A stretch of DNA of 64,000 bases from Pedobacter sp. JY14-1. GTDB lineage: Bacteria; Bacteroidota; Bacteroidia; Sphingobacteriales; Sphingobacteriaceae. Location of the stretch: assembly GCF_029269825.1 (NCBI RefSeq), contig NZ_JARJHU010000008.1, positions 558,001 through 622,000 of the forward strand, given 5' to 3'. The notes under the pieces were generated by a model. The model saw only the letters and a list, made by a program, of their open reading frames with translations. It had not been told where the DNA came from and ran no database searches. Position 1 is the stretch's first letter; the number at the start of each line of letters is the position of its first letter. Below, piece by piece: positions 17,732 to 25,831 of this stretch. The position numbers were made by a program, and so were the translations under genes.

Positions 17732-18061
17732 TCACCACTTAAGGCGGTTTAACACATTGATATCAATAGACTGAGTATTCCGGTAGACCATCACGATGAT
17801 ACTCAGACCAACCGCAACCTCTGCGGCAGCAAGCGCCATGATGAAAAATACAAATACCTGACCCGAAGGATCGTTACTGTGCACTGAAAAAGCCGTAAGC
17901 AACAGATTCACTGCGTTCAGCATCAGTTCCACCGACATAAAGATTACGATCGCATTCCTGCGGGTAAGCACCCCGATCACACCGATCGTAAAAATAATGG
18001 CACTCAGCCATAGGTAATGGTTCAGCGGAACCCCCTGCAATTGATGAGTCATGTTTTCCAC
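17732..18061 (-). CDS. nuoK: NADH-quinone oxidoreductase subunit K
   Basis: A 109-residue, three-helix membrane subunit of complex I. The proton-path glutamates lie in IVFMSVELMLNAVNLL and ALAAAEVAVGLSIIV. Its ATG overlaps the nuoJ stop (TAATG-type overlap at 18061), consistent with coupled translation. Confidence 0.95.
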   Translation of the reverse strand: MENMTHQLQGVPLNHYLWLSAIIFTIGVIGVLTRRNAIVIFMSVELMLNAVNLLLTAFSVHSNDPSGQVFVFFIMALAAAEVAVGLSIIVMVYRNTQSIDINVLNRLKW

Positions 18062-18558
18062 TATACTTTCTCCTTTTTAGTTAACAATACCGCCCCTACC
18101 ATTGCTGAAAGCAGCAGGATCGAGGACAATTCAAATGGCAGCATAAACGGCCCGAACAATTCCCTGCCCAGGTTCTTCAGCAGGCCCAGATCAGGGTTCT
18201 TCAGCAAAACCGGATCAGAGACCGCGGTCGCTTTCAGTGAACCGACCAGGGTCACCACCAGGCAGCAGCCGGCAATCAGCCCCACCACCTTGACCAGGTT
18301 TGATTTCAAAGGCTCATTGTCCTTGTTCAGGTTGAGCAGCATCAGTACAAACAGAAAAAGCACCATGATCGCCCCCATATAGACTATGAAGTTCACCACA
18401 GCCAGGAACTGCGCATTCAGCAACACATAGTGTACCGTGAAGGTGAAAAAGGTCACGATCAGGTAAAGTACGCTATGTACCGGGTTCTTCGAAAAAATAA
18501 CCAGCAGCGAGAAGATCACGCTGAGGGTAGCCACAAAGTAGAATACCGATGCGCCCAT
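18061..18558 (-). CDS. nuoJ: NADH-quinone oxidoreductase subunit J
   Basis: A 165-residue, five-helix membrane subunit of complex I with the pi-bulge helix region FIVYMGAIMVLFLFVLMLLN. Both ends overlap neighbouring genes by one base, with nuoI upstream and nuoK downstream. Confidence 0.94.
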   Translation of the reverse strand: MGASVFYFVATLSVIFSLLVIFSKNPVHSVLYLIVTFFTFTVHYVLLNAQFLAVVNFIVYMGAIMVLFLFVLMLLNLNKDNEPLKSNLVKVVGLIAGCCLVVTLVGSLKATAVSDPVLLKNPDLGLLKNLGRELFGPFMLPFELSSILLLSAMVGAVLLTKKEKV

Positions 18559-19061
18559 TACTTATTTTTATTTAAAGGTTGTTCAACCAGTTTGTCCTTG
18601 CCGTAAATGAAGTCCTTACGCAGATAATCGGCCGGAACGATCGGTCCGTCAAGATAAATCGCCTCTTTAGGGCAGGCCTCTTCGCAAAGCCCGCAGAAAA
18701 TGCAGCGCAACATATTGATCTCATAAACTGAAGCATACTTTTCCTCCCGGTACAAATGCTTCTCTTCCTGTTTGCGCTCTCCGGCAATCATCGTGATCGC
18801 CTCCGCCGGACAGGACAACGCACACAGACCGCAAGCTGTACAGCGCTCCCTTCCTTCTTCATCGCGCTTCAGCGAGTGCATACCCCTGAAGTTGGTCGAG
18901 AATTCCCGTTGCTGTTCAGGATACCTGATGGTCGCTTCCTTCTTAAACAAATGGCTGATCGTCACAGACAACCCCTTTGCAATTGCAGGAAGGTACATCC
19001 GCTCAGCCAAAGACAAGGGTTTCTGTTCTAATACTTTCTTTTTATTGGTCAATGGTTCCAT
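18558..19061 (-). CDS. nuoI: NADH-quinone oxidoreductase subunit I
   Basis: A 167-residue ferredoxin-like subunit that carries clusters N6a and N6b. Both four-cysteine motifs are complete: CTACGLCALSCP and CIFCGLCEEACPKEA. The N-terminus has an amphipathic stretch that contacts NuoH. It lies 30 bases after nuoH, the largest gap in the nuoB-nuoN run. Confidence 0.96.
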   Translation of the reverse strand: MEPLTNKKKVLEQKPLSLAERMYLPAIAKGLSVTISHLFKKEATIRYPEQQREFSTNFRGMHSLKRDEEGRERCTACGLCALSCPAEAITMIAGERKQEEKHLYREEKYASVYEINMLRCIFCGLCEEACPKEAIYLDGPIVPADYLRKDFIYGKDKLVEQPLNKNK

Positions 19062-19091
19062 TAAACCTCCTAATTTATCCGCCGCTGCGGG

Positions 19092-20129
19092 TTAAAACTT
19101 TTCAATTACTGCAATCACTACTCCGGTGATAATGATGTTGGCGATGGCCAGCGGGATCAGCCCTTTCCAGCCCAGGTGCATCAGCTGGTCATAACGGAAC
19201 CTCGGGATTGTCCACCTCACCCACATGAAAAAGAAGATGAATGCAAATATCTTCGCGAAAAATACTGCCGTTCCGATCAGCGGGCCGATCACAGCTCCTG
19301 TATTGGCCAGCACCCAGTCCATACCCGGATAGTTATAACCACCGAAATATAAGGTCGCCATCACCGCAGAAGACACAAACATATTGATGTATTCCGCAAA
19401 CAAGTAAAAGCCCAGTTTCATGGAAGAATACTCGGTATGATAACCACCGATCAGTTCCGTCTCGCATTCCGGCAGGTCAAAAGGTGCACGGTTAGTCTCT
19501 GCAAAAGCGCATACCATAAAAATAATAAAGCCCAGCGGCTGGTAAAGCACATTCCAATGCCAGCCGTGCTGCTGTTCCACGATCTCTTTAAGACTCATCG
19601 TATTGGTCACCAGCAGAAGCGCGATAATCGACAGGCCCATCGCGATCTCATAGCTGATATTTTGCGAAGCCGCCCTGATCGCACTCAATAAAGAATATTT
19701 ATTATTAGAGGCCCAGCCACCGATCATCACCCCATAAACACCCAGAGAAACCACACCAAATATATAAAGGATACCTACGTTTATATCCGTTACCTGCAGG
19801 GGGACTACCTTTCCGCCTATGGTGATCTCACTTCCCCAGGGAATAACAGCCGTACCGATACAGGCCGTCAGCATAGCCAGTCCCGGACCGACCATAAATA
19901 GCCATTTATTGGAGTTAGCCGGAACAATCTCCTCCTTCATGAACATCTTTACCCCATCAGCAAGTGGCTGAAGGATACCAAACGGCCCGGCTCTGTCCGG
20001 TCCAAGCCTGTCCTGCAGAAAAGCGGCTACTTTTCGTTCAGCATAGGTGGAATACATTGCGATCAGAAGGCTGATCGCAAATATGATGACCACAAGGATA
20101 AATTTTTCTATTACAAATGCTATTTCCAT
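19092..20129 (-). CDS. nuoH: NADH-quinone oxidoreductase subunit H
   Basis: A 345-residue membrane subunit, eight helices, that forms the quinone chamber floor together with NuoB and NuoD. Typical segments are YSTYAERKVAAFLQDRLGPD and FAETNRAPFDLPECETEL, the latter carrying acidic residues of the E-channel. Its ATG overlaps the nuoG stop (TAATG). Confidence 0.96.
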   Translation of the reverse strand: MEIAFVIEKFILVVIIFAISLLIAMYSTYAERKVAAFLQDRLGPDRAGPFGILQPLADGVKMFMKEEIVPANSNKWLFMVGPGLAMLTACIGTAVIPWGSEITIGGKVVPLQVTDINVGILYIFGVVSLGVYGVMIGGWASNNKYSLLSAIRAASQNISYEIAMGLSIIALLLVTNTMSLKEIVEQQHGWHWNVLYQPLGFIIFMVCAFAETNRAPFDLPECETELIGGYHTEYSSMKLGFYLFAEYINMFVSSAVMATLYFGGYNYPGMDWVLANTGAVIGPLIGTAVFFAKIFAFIFFFMWVRWTIPRFRYDQLMHLGWKGLIPLAIANIIITGVVIAVIEKF

Positions 20130-21133
20130 TAGAATTTGACCGTTTTTTCTAGTTCTTTTCTGTTCGCCTCCTGCAATACAGGATTATTCTGAATCACCGG
20201 AAGCGGTTTCAGTGTCTCATAGTGGTTGGAAGAAATTACCGAAGCATCGCTGATATGGGTCGGATGCTCGATCACCCAATCGGAAGTTTTCTTCTTGTCA
20301 AACCTGCAGGTATTGCAAATGAACTCCTCCACTTCCCCATAGATATCCTTACGGGCGGTCACCCGCAGTACATCCTCTCCCTTATACCATAAAGTCACCT
20401 TTCCGCTGCAAGTAGGGCAGTCCCTGTGCGCGTCGATCGGCTTGGTAAACCATACACGGTTCTTAAAACGGAAAGTCTTATCGGTAAGCGCACCCACAGG
20501 GCAAACGTCGATCACGTTTCCTGAAAAATCGTTATCGATTGCAGTATGGATATAGGTAGAGATTTCGGAATGGTCTCCCCTGTTCAGAATACCATGCACC
20601 CGCTTATTGGTGATCTGGTCTGCAGTAAATACACAGCGATAGCATAAAATGCAGCGGTTCATGTGCAACTGGATCTTGTCACCGATATCAATGCGCTCAA
20701 AGGTCCTGCGCTCAAATTCGTATCTTGTTTTCTGAAGCCCATGCTCATATCCAAGGTTCTGCAGGTCACATTCGCCAGCCTGGTCACACACCGGGCAGTC
20801 CAGCGGATGGTTGATCAGCAAAATCTCCACAACCCCGTTACGTGCCTCGATCACCTCCGGAGAAGTAATGTTCAGTACCTCCATACCGTCCATTACCGTA
20901 GTACGGCAGGACGCTACCAGCTTAGGCATCGGGCGGGGATCTTTCTCCGACCCCTTGCTTACCTTTACGATACAGGTACGGCACTTACCTCCGCTCCCCT
21001 GCAGTTTCGAATAATAACACATTGCCGGAGGGACAATATCCCCGCCAATCTGTCTGGCCGCATTCAAAATTGTTGTACCGGGCGCTACCTCAACCGTAAT
21101 CCCGTCTATCGTAACTTTAACTTTATCGCTCAT
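20129..21133 (-). CDS. nuoG: NADH-quinone oxidoreductase subunit G, short form
   Basis: A 334-residue electron-transfer subunit of complex I. It has the N-terminal 2Fe-2S domain (CYYSKLQGSGGKCRTC, then C in VASCRTT), the His-Cys 4Fe-4S domain (HPLDCPVCDQAGECDLQ) and the paired 4Fe-4S region (CILCYRCV, DVCPVGAL), then an extra CPTC/CNTC segment. The 500-600-residue molybdopterin-oxidoreductase-like C-terminal domain of E. coli NuoG (908 residues) is absent. The reading frame runs cleanly into nuoH with a TAATG overlap, so this is a natural short form rather than a frameshift. Confidence 0.93.
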   Translation of the reverse strand: MSDKVKVTIDGITVEVAPGTTILNAARQIGGDIVPPAMCYYSKLQGSGGKCRTCIVKVSKGSEKDPRPMPKLVASCRTTVMDGMEVLNITSPEVIEARNGVVEILLINHPLDCPVCDQAGECDLQNLGYEHGLQKTRYEFERRTFERIDIGDKIQLHMNRCILCYRCVFTADQITNKRVHGILNRGDHSEISTYIHTAIDNDFSGNVIDVCPVGALTDKTFRFKNRVWFTKPIDAHRDCPTCSGKVTLWYKGEDVLRVTARKDIYGEVEEFICNTCRFDKKKTSDWVIEHPTHISDASVISSNHYETLKPLPVIQNNPVLQEANRKELEKTVKF

Positions 21134-21138
21134 GACCC

Positions 21139-22506
21139 TTAATTTCCTGTCGTAACTTCTGCTTTTGCAATCGGTTCGGCATAATTTGCCAGACCATAAT
21201 TTGTATCAAGACATTTTACCGGTTCCTTTACATGCCACTCAAATTCGTCCCTGAAGTGCCTGATCGCACTTGCAACCGGCCATGCAGCCGCATCACCCAG
21301 CGGACAGATCGTGTTTCCTTCAATTTTTCTGGATACATCCACCAGCAGGTCGATATCACTCATCTTACCATGGCCATATTCGATCCGGTGCAATACCTTT
21401 TCCATCCAGCCAGTTCCTTCACGGCAAGGCGAACACTGTCCGCAACTTTCATGATGATAGAAACGAGCAAAGTTCCAGGTATTCCTGACAATGCACTGAT
21501 CTTCATCAAAGGCAATAAAACCACCCGATCCTAGCATCGTACCGGTAGCAAAGCCACCTTCCGATAAAGACTCATAGCTCATCAGTCTTGGTTCACCACT
21601 GGCCAGTTTCAGCGTCAGGTTTGCCGGCAGGATCGGCACCGAAGAGCCCCCGGCCACCGTGGCCTTCAAGCGCTTGCCATTTGCAATACCGCCGCAATAT
21701 TCGTCAGAATAAATGAATTCCTCTACAGAAAGACCGAGTTCGATCTCATAAACACCAGGCCTGACCAGGTTACCAGATGCCGAGATCAGTTTGGTACCTG
21801 TGCTCCGACCAATACCGATCTTCGCATATTCTTCACCACCATCGTTAATGATCGGCACTGTAGCCGCAATGGATTCTACATTATTAACCACCGTCGGACA
21901 TCCGTAAAGTCCCGCAATAGCCGGAAAAGGCGGCTTGATCCTTGGATTACCGCGCTTACCCTCAAGCGATTCCAGTAAAGCCGTTTCCTCTCCGCAGATA
22001 TAGGCCCCGCCACCAGGCTGAACGTAGAGCTCCAGATTATAACCTGTACCCAGGATGTTCTGCCCCAGAAAGCCTGCACTTTTCGCCTCAGCAATCGCGC
22101 GCTCAAGAATGCGGATCTGCGGCATCATTTCGCCCCTTACGTAGATGTAGGAGGTATTTGCCCCAAGCGCATAGCTGGATACGATCATGCCTTCTATCAG
22201 CGCGTGAGGGATGTGGGTCATCAGAAAACGGTCCTTAAATGTGCCCGGTTCCGATTCGTCCGCATTGCAGACCAGGTAACGCGGTACACCTTCCGGCTTG
22301 GCCAGAAAGCTCCATTTCATTCCCGTAGGGAAGCCCGCCCCTCCGCGGCCGCGCAGGCCCGACTTCTTCACTTCTTCCACCACCTCGTCAGGACTAAGGG
22401 TCTTCAGCGCCTTTTCAACGGCACGGTACCCGCCTTTTTCCCGGTACACATCAAAGGTATTGATGCCAGGTACGTTGATATGTTCTAATAACAGTTTACG
22501 GGCCAT
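21139..22506 (-). CDS. nuoF: NADH-quinone oxidoreductase subunit F
   Basis: A 455-residue NADH- and FMN-binding subunit, the electron entry point of complex I. The nucleotide-binding region GLRGRGGAGFPTGMKWSF and the N3 cluster motif SCGQCSPCREG with the distal Cys in TICPLGDAAAWP are intact. Start overlaps the nuoE stop by one base; nuoG begins five bases after its stop. Confidence 0.97.
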   Translation of the reverse strand: MARKLLLEHINVPGINTFDVYREKGGYRAVEKALKTLSPDEVVEEVKKSGLRGRGGAGFPTGMKWSFLAKPEGVPRYLVCNADESEPGTFKDRFLMTHIPHALIEGMIVSSYALGANTSYIYVRGEMMPQIRILERAIAEAKSAGFLGQNILGTGYNLELYVQPGGGAYICGEETALLESLEGKRGNPRIKPPFPAIAGLYGCPTVVNNVESIAATVPIINDGGEEYAKIGIGRSTGTKLISASGNLVRPGVYEIELGLSVEEFIYSDEYCGGIANGKRLKATVAGGSSVPILPANLTLKLASGEPRLMSYESLSEGGFATGTMLGSGGFIAFDEDQCIVRNTWNFARFYHHESCGQCSPCREGTGWMEKVLHRIEYGHGKMSDIDLLVDVSRKIEGNTICPLGDAAAWPVASAIRHFRDEFEWHVKEPVKCLDTNYGLANYAEPIAKAEVTTGN

Positions 22507-23018
22507 TATTTTCTGCGTAAGTCTTCAATCAATTGATCCACACTCTGCTCATTGAGGTTTTCATAAAAAGTGTATTCCGGGCCGATCTGCAGCACAGGGC
22601 CATAGCCACAGGCTGCCAGACATTCCACACCCCTCCAGCTGAACAGGCCATCCTCCGTTACCTCACCTTCTTTCACACCCAGGCGGTCCTCAATGTGCTT
22701 CATGATCCTTTCGGCACCAACCAGGCAGCAAGGGCCTGTGCGGCATACTTCAAGTACATATTTACCCTGGGGTTTCAGGAAATACATGGTATAGAAAGAG
22801 GCTACCTCATACACTTCTATGGGCAGGATATCCAGGTATTCAGCCACCTTGTCCATGGCCGAAGTACTCAGCCAGCCCAGCTCCGCCTGAGTCTCATGGA
22901 GCACCGGCAGCAAAGCCGACTTCTGTTTCCCTTCCGGGTATCTCTTAACGATCTCATCAAACCTGGCAATCAGCGCAGATGAAAATTCAACAGGCTGCTG
23001 TTCTTCTACTCTAAGCAT
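22506..23018 (-). CDS. nuoE: NADH-quinone oxidoreductase subunit E
   Basis: A 170-residue thioredoxin-like subunit that holds the N1a 2Fe-2S cluster. The cysteines lie in VCRTGPCCLVG and VECLAACGYGP. It overlaps nuoD by eight bases and nuoF by one. Confidence 0.95.
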   Translation of the reverse strand: MLRVEEQQPVEFSSALIARFDEIVKRYPEGKQKSALLPVLHETQAELGWLSTSAMDKVAEYLDILPIEVYEVASFYTMYFLKPQGKYVLEVCRTGPCCLVGAERIMKHIEDRLGVKEGEVTEDGLFSWRGVECLAACGYGPVLQIGPEYTFYENLNEQSVDQLIEDLRRK

Positions 23019-24222
23019 CTAATTCTCCGGCAATGATGTTCATACTACTCATATTGATAATGGCATCTGACAGCAGCATGCCTTCACTCATCGGAGCAAA
23101 CATCTGGTAATTAATAAAACTAGGTCTCCTAAAATGCAGTCGGTAAGGGGTTCTTCCTCCGTCATTGATCAGATAAAATCCAAGCTCACCGTTTCCTCCC
23201 TCCACCGCGTGGTAAACCTCCGCTTTGGGTGCATCGATTTCTCCCATCACAATTTTGAAATGGTAGATCAGCGCCTCCATATTATTATAGACCTCCTCCT
23301 TAGCAGGAAGGTAAAATTCCGGCACATCCGCATGGAATATTCCCTTAGGCTCACCTGCGATCTTTTCCATCGCCTGCTCAACTAAACGCACACTCTGCCA
23401 CATTTCCTCGTTCCGCACCAGGTATCGGTCGTAAATATCTCCACTGGTACCTACCGGCACCTCAAAATCAAAATCCTCATACGAACTGTAAGGATCGCTC
23501 ACCCGCACATCATAATCCACTCCTGTCGACCTCAGAAGAGGTCCGGTCCAGCCATAGCTTAATGCATTTTCGCGGCTCACCTCCGCTACCTTGGCCGTAC
23601 GATCTATAAAGATCCGGTTACGGTTCAGCAGGCTTTCAAATTCCTTCAAAGCTACCGGAAACTCCTTCAGGAACTTTCTGATCTTCGAAAAGGCAATTTC
23701 GTTGAAATCTCTTTCGAATCCGCCAATGCGGCCGATGTTCGTCGTCAGGCGTGCACCGCAAACTTCTTCAAAGATCTCGTAGATATGCTCCCTGAATTGA
23801 AAAAGGTACAGAAAGGTCGTCGTAGCGCCAGTATCCTGTGCAATGATCGTATTGCAGATGATATGGTCGGCAATCCGCGAAAGCTCCATCACGATCACCC
23901 GAAGGTAATCCACCCTTTTGGGTGTCTGAATGTTCAGCAGCTTTTCCACCGTCATGTGCCATCCCATATTGTTGATCGGGGACGAACAATAGTTCAGTCG
24001 GTCCGTCAGGGGCGTAATCTGGTAAAAAGGCCTGTGTTCAGCGATCTTCTCAAAAGCACGGTGGATATAGCCGATGGTAGAGACCCCGCTCACGATACGC
24101 TCACCGTCCAGCTGGATCACATTCTGGAAAACCCCGTGCGTCGCAGGGTGTGTAGGTCCCAGGTTGAGGGTTACCAGCTCATTCTGCGGATCGTTATCTG
24201 TAAATACCGGTTGATTGTTCAT
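23011..24222 (-). CDS. nuoD: NADH-quinone oxidoreductase subunit D
   Basis: A 403-residue 49-kDa-type subunit that forms the quinone site with NuoB. LNLGPTHPATHG carries the quinone-head His, and the hydrogenase-like core with DVRVSDPYSSYEDFDF and GNGELGFYLINDGG follows. I start at the ATG at 24222, five bases after the nuoC stop and preceded by GGCAGG; an in-frame ATG at 24246 would overlap nuoC by 20 bases. NuoC and NuoD are separate proteins here. Confidence 0.94.
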   Translation of the reverse strand: MNNQPVFTDNDPQNELVTLNLGPTHPATHGVFQNVIQLDGERIVSGVSTIGYIHRAFEKIAEHRPFYQITPLTDRLNYCSSPINNMGWHMTVEKLLNIQTPKRVDYLRVIVMELSRIADHIICNTIIAQDTGATTTFLYLFQFREHIYEIFEEVCGARLTTNIGRIGGFERDFNEIAFSKIRKFLKEFPVALKEFESLLNRNRIFIDRTAKVAEVSRENALSYGWTGPLLRSTGVDYDVRVSDPYSSYEDFDFEVPVGTSGDIYDRYLVRNEEMWQSVRLVEQAMEKIAGEPKGIFHADVPEFYLPAKEEVYNNMEALIYHFKIVMGEIDAPKAEVYHAVEGGNGELGFYLINDGGRTPYRLHFRRPSFINYQMFAPMSEGMLLSDAIINMSSMNIIAGELDA

Positions 24223-24226
24223 ATAC

Positions 24227-24730
24227 TTACCTGCCAAAGTATTCATCCTTCTTATCCACCCGGTTGGGGTCTTCCAAAGGATATTGTTTCAACATAGGGT
24301 GTACCCCCAGTTCATCCATATTTAAAATTCTTCTCAGATCCGGATGACCTTCAAAACGGATCCCGAAAAAGTCATAAGTCTCTCTTTCCATCCAGTTAGC
24401 GCCCAGCCACAAACCTGTAGCTGTGGGGATCTCCGGATGATGCTCATCAATAAAGACCTTCACCCGTATACGCTTGCGCTGCACCATGGCATGCAAATGA
24501 TAAACTACTGCAATCGCATGCTTTCTGCCCGGATAATGTACCGCAGTAATGTCCGTAAGGAAATTAAATTTAGCCGGGGCCTCCTCCTTCAGGAAAGTCA
24601 GGACATTAATGATAACATCTTTAGTCGTCTCCAGGGTCAGCAAGCCATAAGGTTCGTCAAATCCGCTTACTTTTCCGCCAAATTTTGCGGACAGTGCATT
24701 GATCAGTTCCTGATTAGTTATTTCTGCCAT
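24227..24730 (-). CDS. nuoC: NADH-quinone oxidoreductase subunit C
   Basis: A 167-residue 30-kDa-type subunit of the peripheral arm. The signature ERETYDFFGIRFEGHPDLRR and the C-terminal HPMLKQYPLED are intact. It overlaps nuoB by one base. Confidence 0.95.
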   Translation of the reverse strand: MAEITNQELINALSAKFGGKVSGFDEPYGLLTLETTKDVIINVLTFLKEEAPAKFNFLTDITAVHYPGRKHAIAVVYHLHAMVQRKRIRVKVFIDEHHPEIPTATGLWLGANWMERETYDFFGIRFEGHPDLRRILNMDELGVHPMLKQYPLEDPNRVDKKDEYFGR

Positions 24731-25272
24731 TATTGTATACCGTATGAAGCCAGCAATTCCTTATACTGATCAGAGTTCCTTCTTCTCAGGGACTCATTCT
24801 TAACAAGCTCCTGAATCTTCCCAAAACCATCCAGGATCGCCTCCGGCCTTGGCGGGCAGCCTGGAACATATACATCAACAGGAATGATCTCGTCGATTCC
24901 CTGAAGTACCGAATAGGTATCGAATATACCTCCGCTCGATGCACAGGCACCAACAGCCATTACCCATCTCGGCTCCGCCATTTGCAGGTATACCTGCTTC
25001 AGCACCGGTGCCATCTTCTTGGCGATCGTCCCCATTACCATCAGCAAATCTGCCTGTCGCGGTGAAAAACTAAGCCTTTCAGAACCAAAGCGGCCGAAAT
25101 CATAATGTGAGCCCATGGTCGCCATAAACTCAATACCACAGCAGGAAGTCGCAAAAGGAAGCGGCCACAAAGAGTGGGACCGGGCCAGGCCAATCACCTT
25201 ATCCAAAGAGGTCGCGAAGAAGCCAGATCCTTCTATCCCTGGAGGCGCTTCAACTATATTGATGTCACTCAT
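24730..25272 (-). CDS. nuoB: NADH-quinone oxidoreductase subunit B
   Basis: A 180-residue subunit holding the terminal N2 4Fe-4S cluster that reduces quinone. The ligands are in [18 protein letters not shown] and PGCPPRPEA. It is separated from nuoA by 106 bases that hold a terminator-like hairpin and a possible promoter, unlike the tightly packed genes downstream. Confidence 0.96.
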   Translation of the reverse strand: MSDINIVEAPPGIEGSGFFATSLDKVIGLARSHSLWPLPFATSCCGIEFMATMGSHYDFGRFGSERLSFSPRQADLLMVMGTIAKKMAPVLKQVYLQMAEPRWVMAVGACASSGGIFDTYSVLQGIDEIIPVDVYVPGCPPRPEAILDGFGKIQELVKNESLRRRNSDQYKELLASYGIQ

Positions 25273-25287
25273 GATACAAATAAAAAA

Positions 25288-25312
25288 GGCTCATTCCAGT
25301 ACAGAATGAGCC
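25288..25312 (-). terminator. Terminator-like hairpin between nuoA and nuoB
   Basis: A perfect 9-bp stem (GGCTCATTC / GAATGAGCC, 7-base loop), followed on the minus strand by six T residues (A run at 25282-25287). It lies between the nuoA stop and the nuoB start, in the right orientation to stop or attenuate nuoA transcripts before the rest of the operon. Confidence 0.7.
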
Positions 25313-25313
25313 A

Positions 25314-25321
25314 CAAATCTA
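25314..25321 (-). promoter_or_regulatory. Possible -7 element before nuoB
   Basis: TAGATTTG on the minus strand, an exact TAnnTTTG match. Transcription from it would begin inside the hairpin at 25288-25312, so such transcripts would escape the terminator. No clear -33 TTTG is found at 18-21 bases, so support is partial. Confidence 0.3.
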
Positions 25322-25378
25322 CAATATTTTGAAAGTAAAAGAATTAAGCCTACATCATTTAGAAACAATCTAAATAGC

Positions 25379-25750
25379 CTAATTCCAGTCCAGAACTTTC
25401 TTCTTCAGCACATAAATAAAACCCAGCAACAACGTCCCCATAAACACAAACATTTCGATCATTCCATCCATTCCCAGATCGCGGAAATTAACCGCCCAGG
25501 GATACATAAAGATCACCTCCACATCAAACAATACAAACAGGATGGCCACTAGAAAATACTTAATGGAAAAGGGTTGTCTCGCATTACCGATCACCTTAAT
25601 GCCCGCCTCAAAAGTGGACAACTTATCAGCGGTTTTGCGCTTCGGGCCTAAATAATGTGTCGCAACCAAAGTCACCACCACGAAACCCAGGGCAACGATC
25701 ACCTGGAAAAGAATAGGTAAAAAATCGACAGAAGTACTTGCAGTTTCCAT
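25379..25750 (-). CDS. nuoA: NADH-quinone oxidoreductase subunit A
   Basis: A 123-residue, three-helix membrane subunit of complex I. The conserved loop KLSTFEAGIKVIGNARQPFSI matches the TMH1-2 loop (YECG-like region, here without the cysteine) and FVLFDVEVIFMYPWA is the family signature with its acidic residues. It is the first gene of the nuo cluster, with its own promoter downstream of the TPR-gene terminator. Confidence 0.94.
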   Translation of the reverse strand: METASTSVDFLPILFQVIVALGFVVVTLVATHYLGPKRKTADKLSTFEAGIKVIGNARQPFSIKYFLVAILFVLFDVEVIFMYPWAVNFRDLGMDGMIEMFVFMGTLLLGFIYVLKKKVLDWN

Positions 25751-25767
25751 TGGATAAAATTATCTGG

Positions 25768-25797
25768 CAAAAATAAAACAAAAAGGCAGGATCACAA
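25768..25797 (-). promoter_or_regulatory. Promoter of nuoA
   Basis: On the minus strand: TTG (25797-25795), a 19-base spacer, TATTTTTG (25775-25768). The -33 element falls inside the loop of the terminator hairpin of the upstream gene. The leader to the nuoA ATG is about 11 bases. Confidence 0.45.
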
Positions 25798-25807
25798 CCT
25801 GCCTTTT
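25781..25807 (-). terminator. Rho-independent terminator after the TPR gene
   Basis: A 10-bp stem (AAAAGGCAGG / CCTGCCTTTT, 7-base loop) with T-rich sequence on both sides, 24 bases after the TPR gene stop. It separates the TonB/TPR transcript from nuoA. Confidence 0.8.
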
Positions 25808-25831
25808 GTTTTATTGTAAATTATTATAAGA

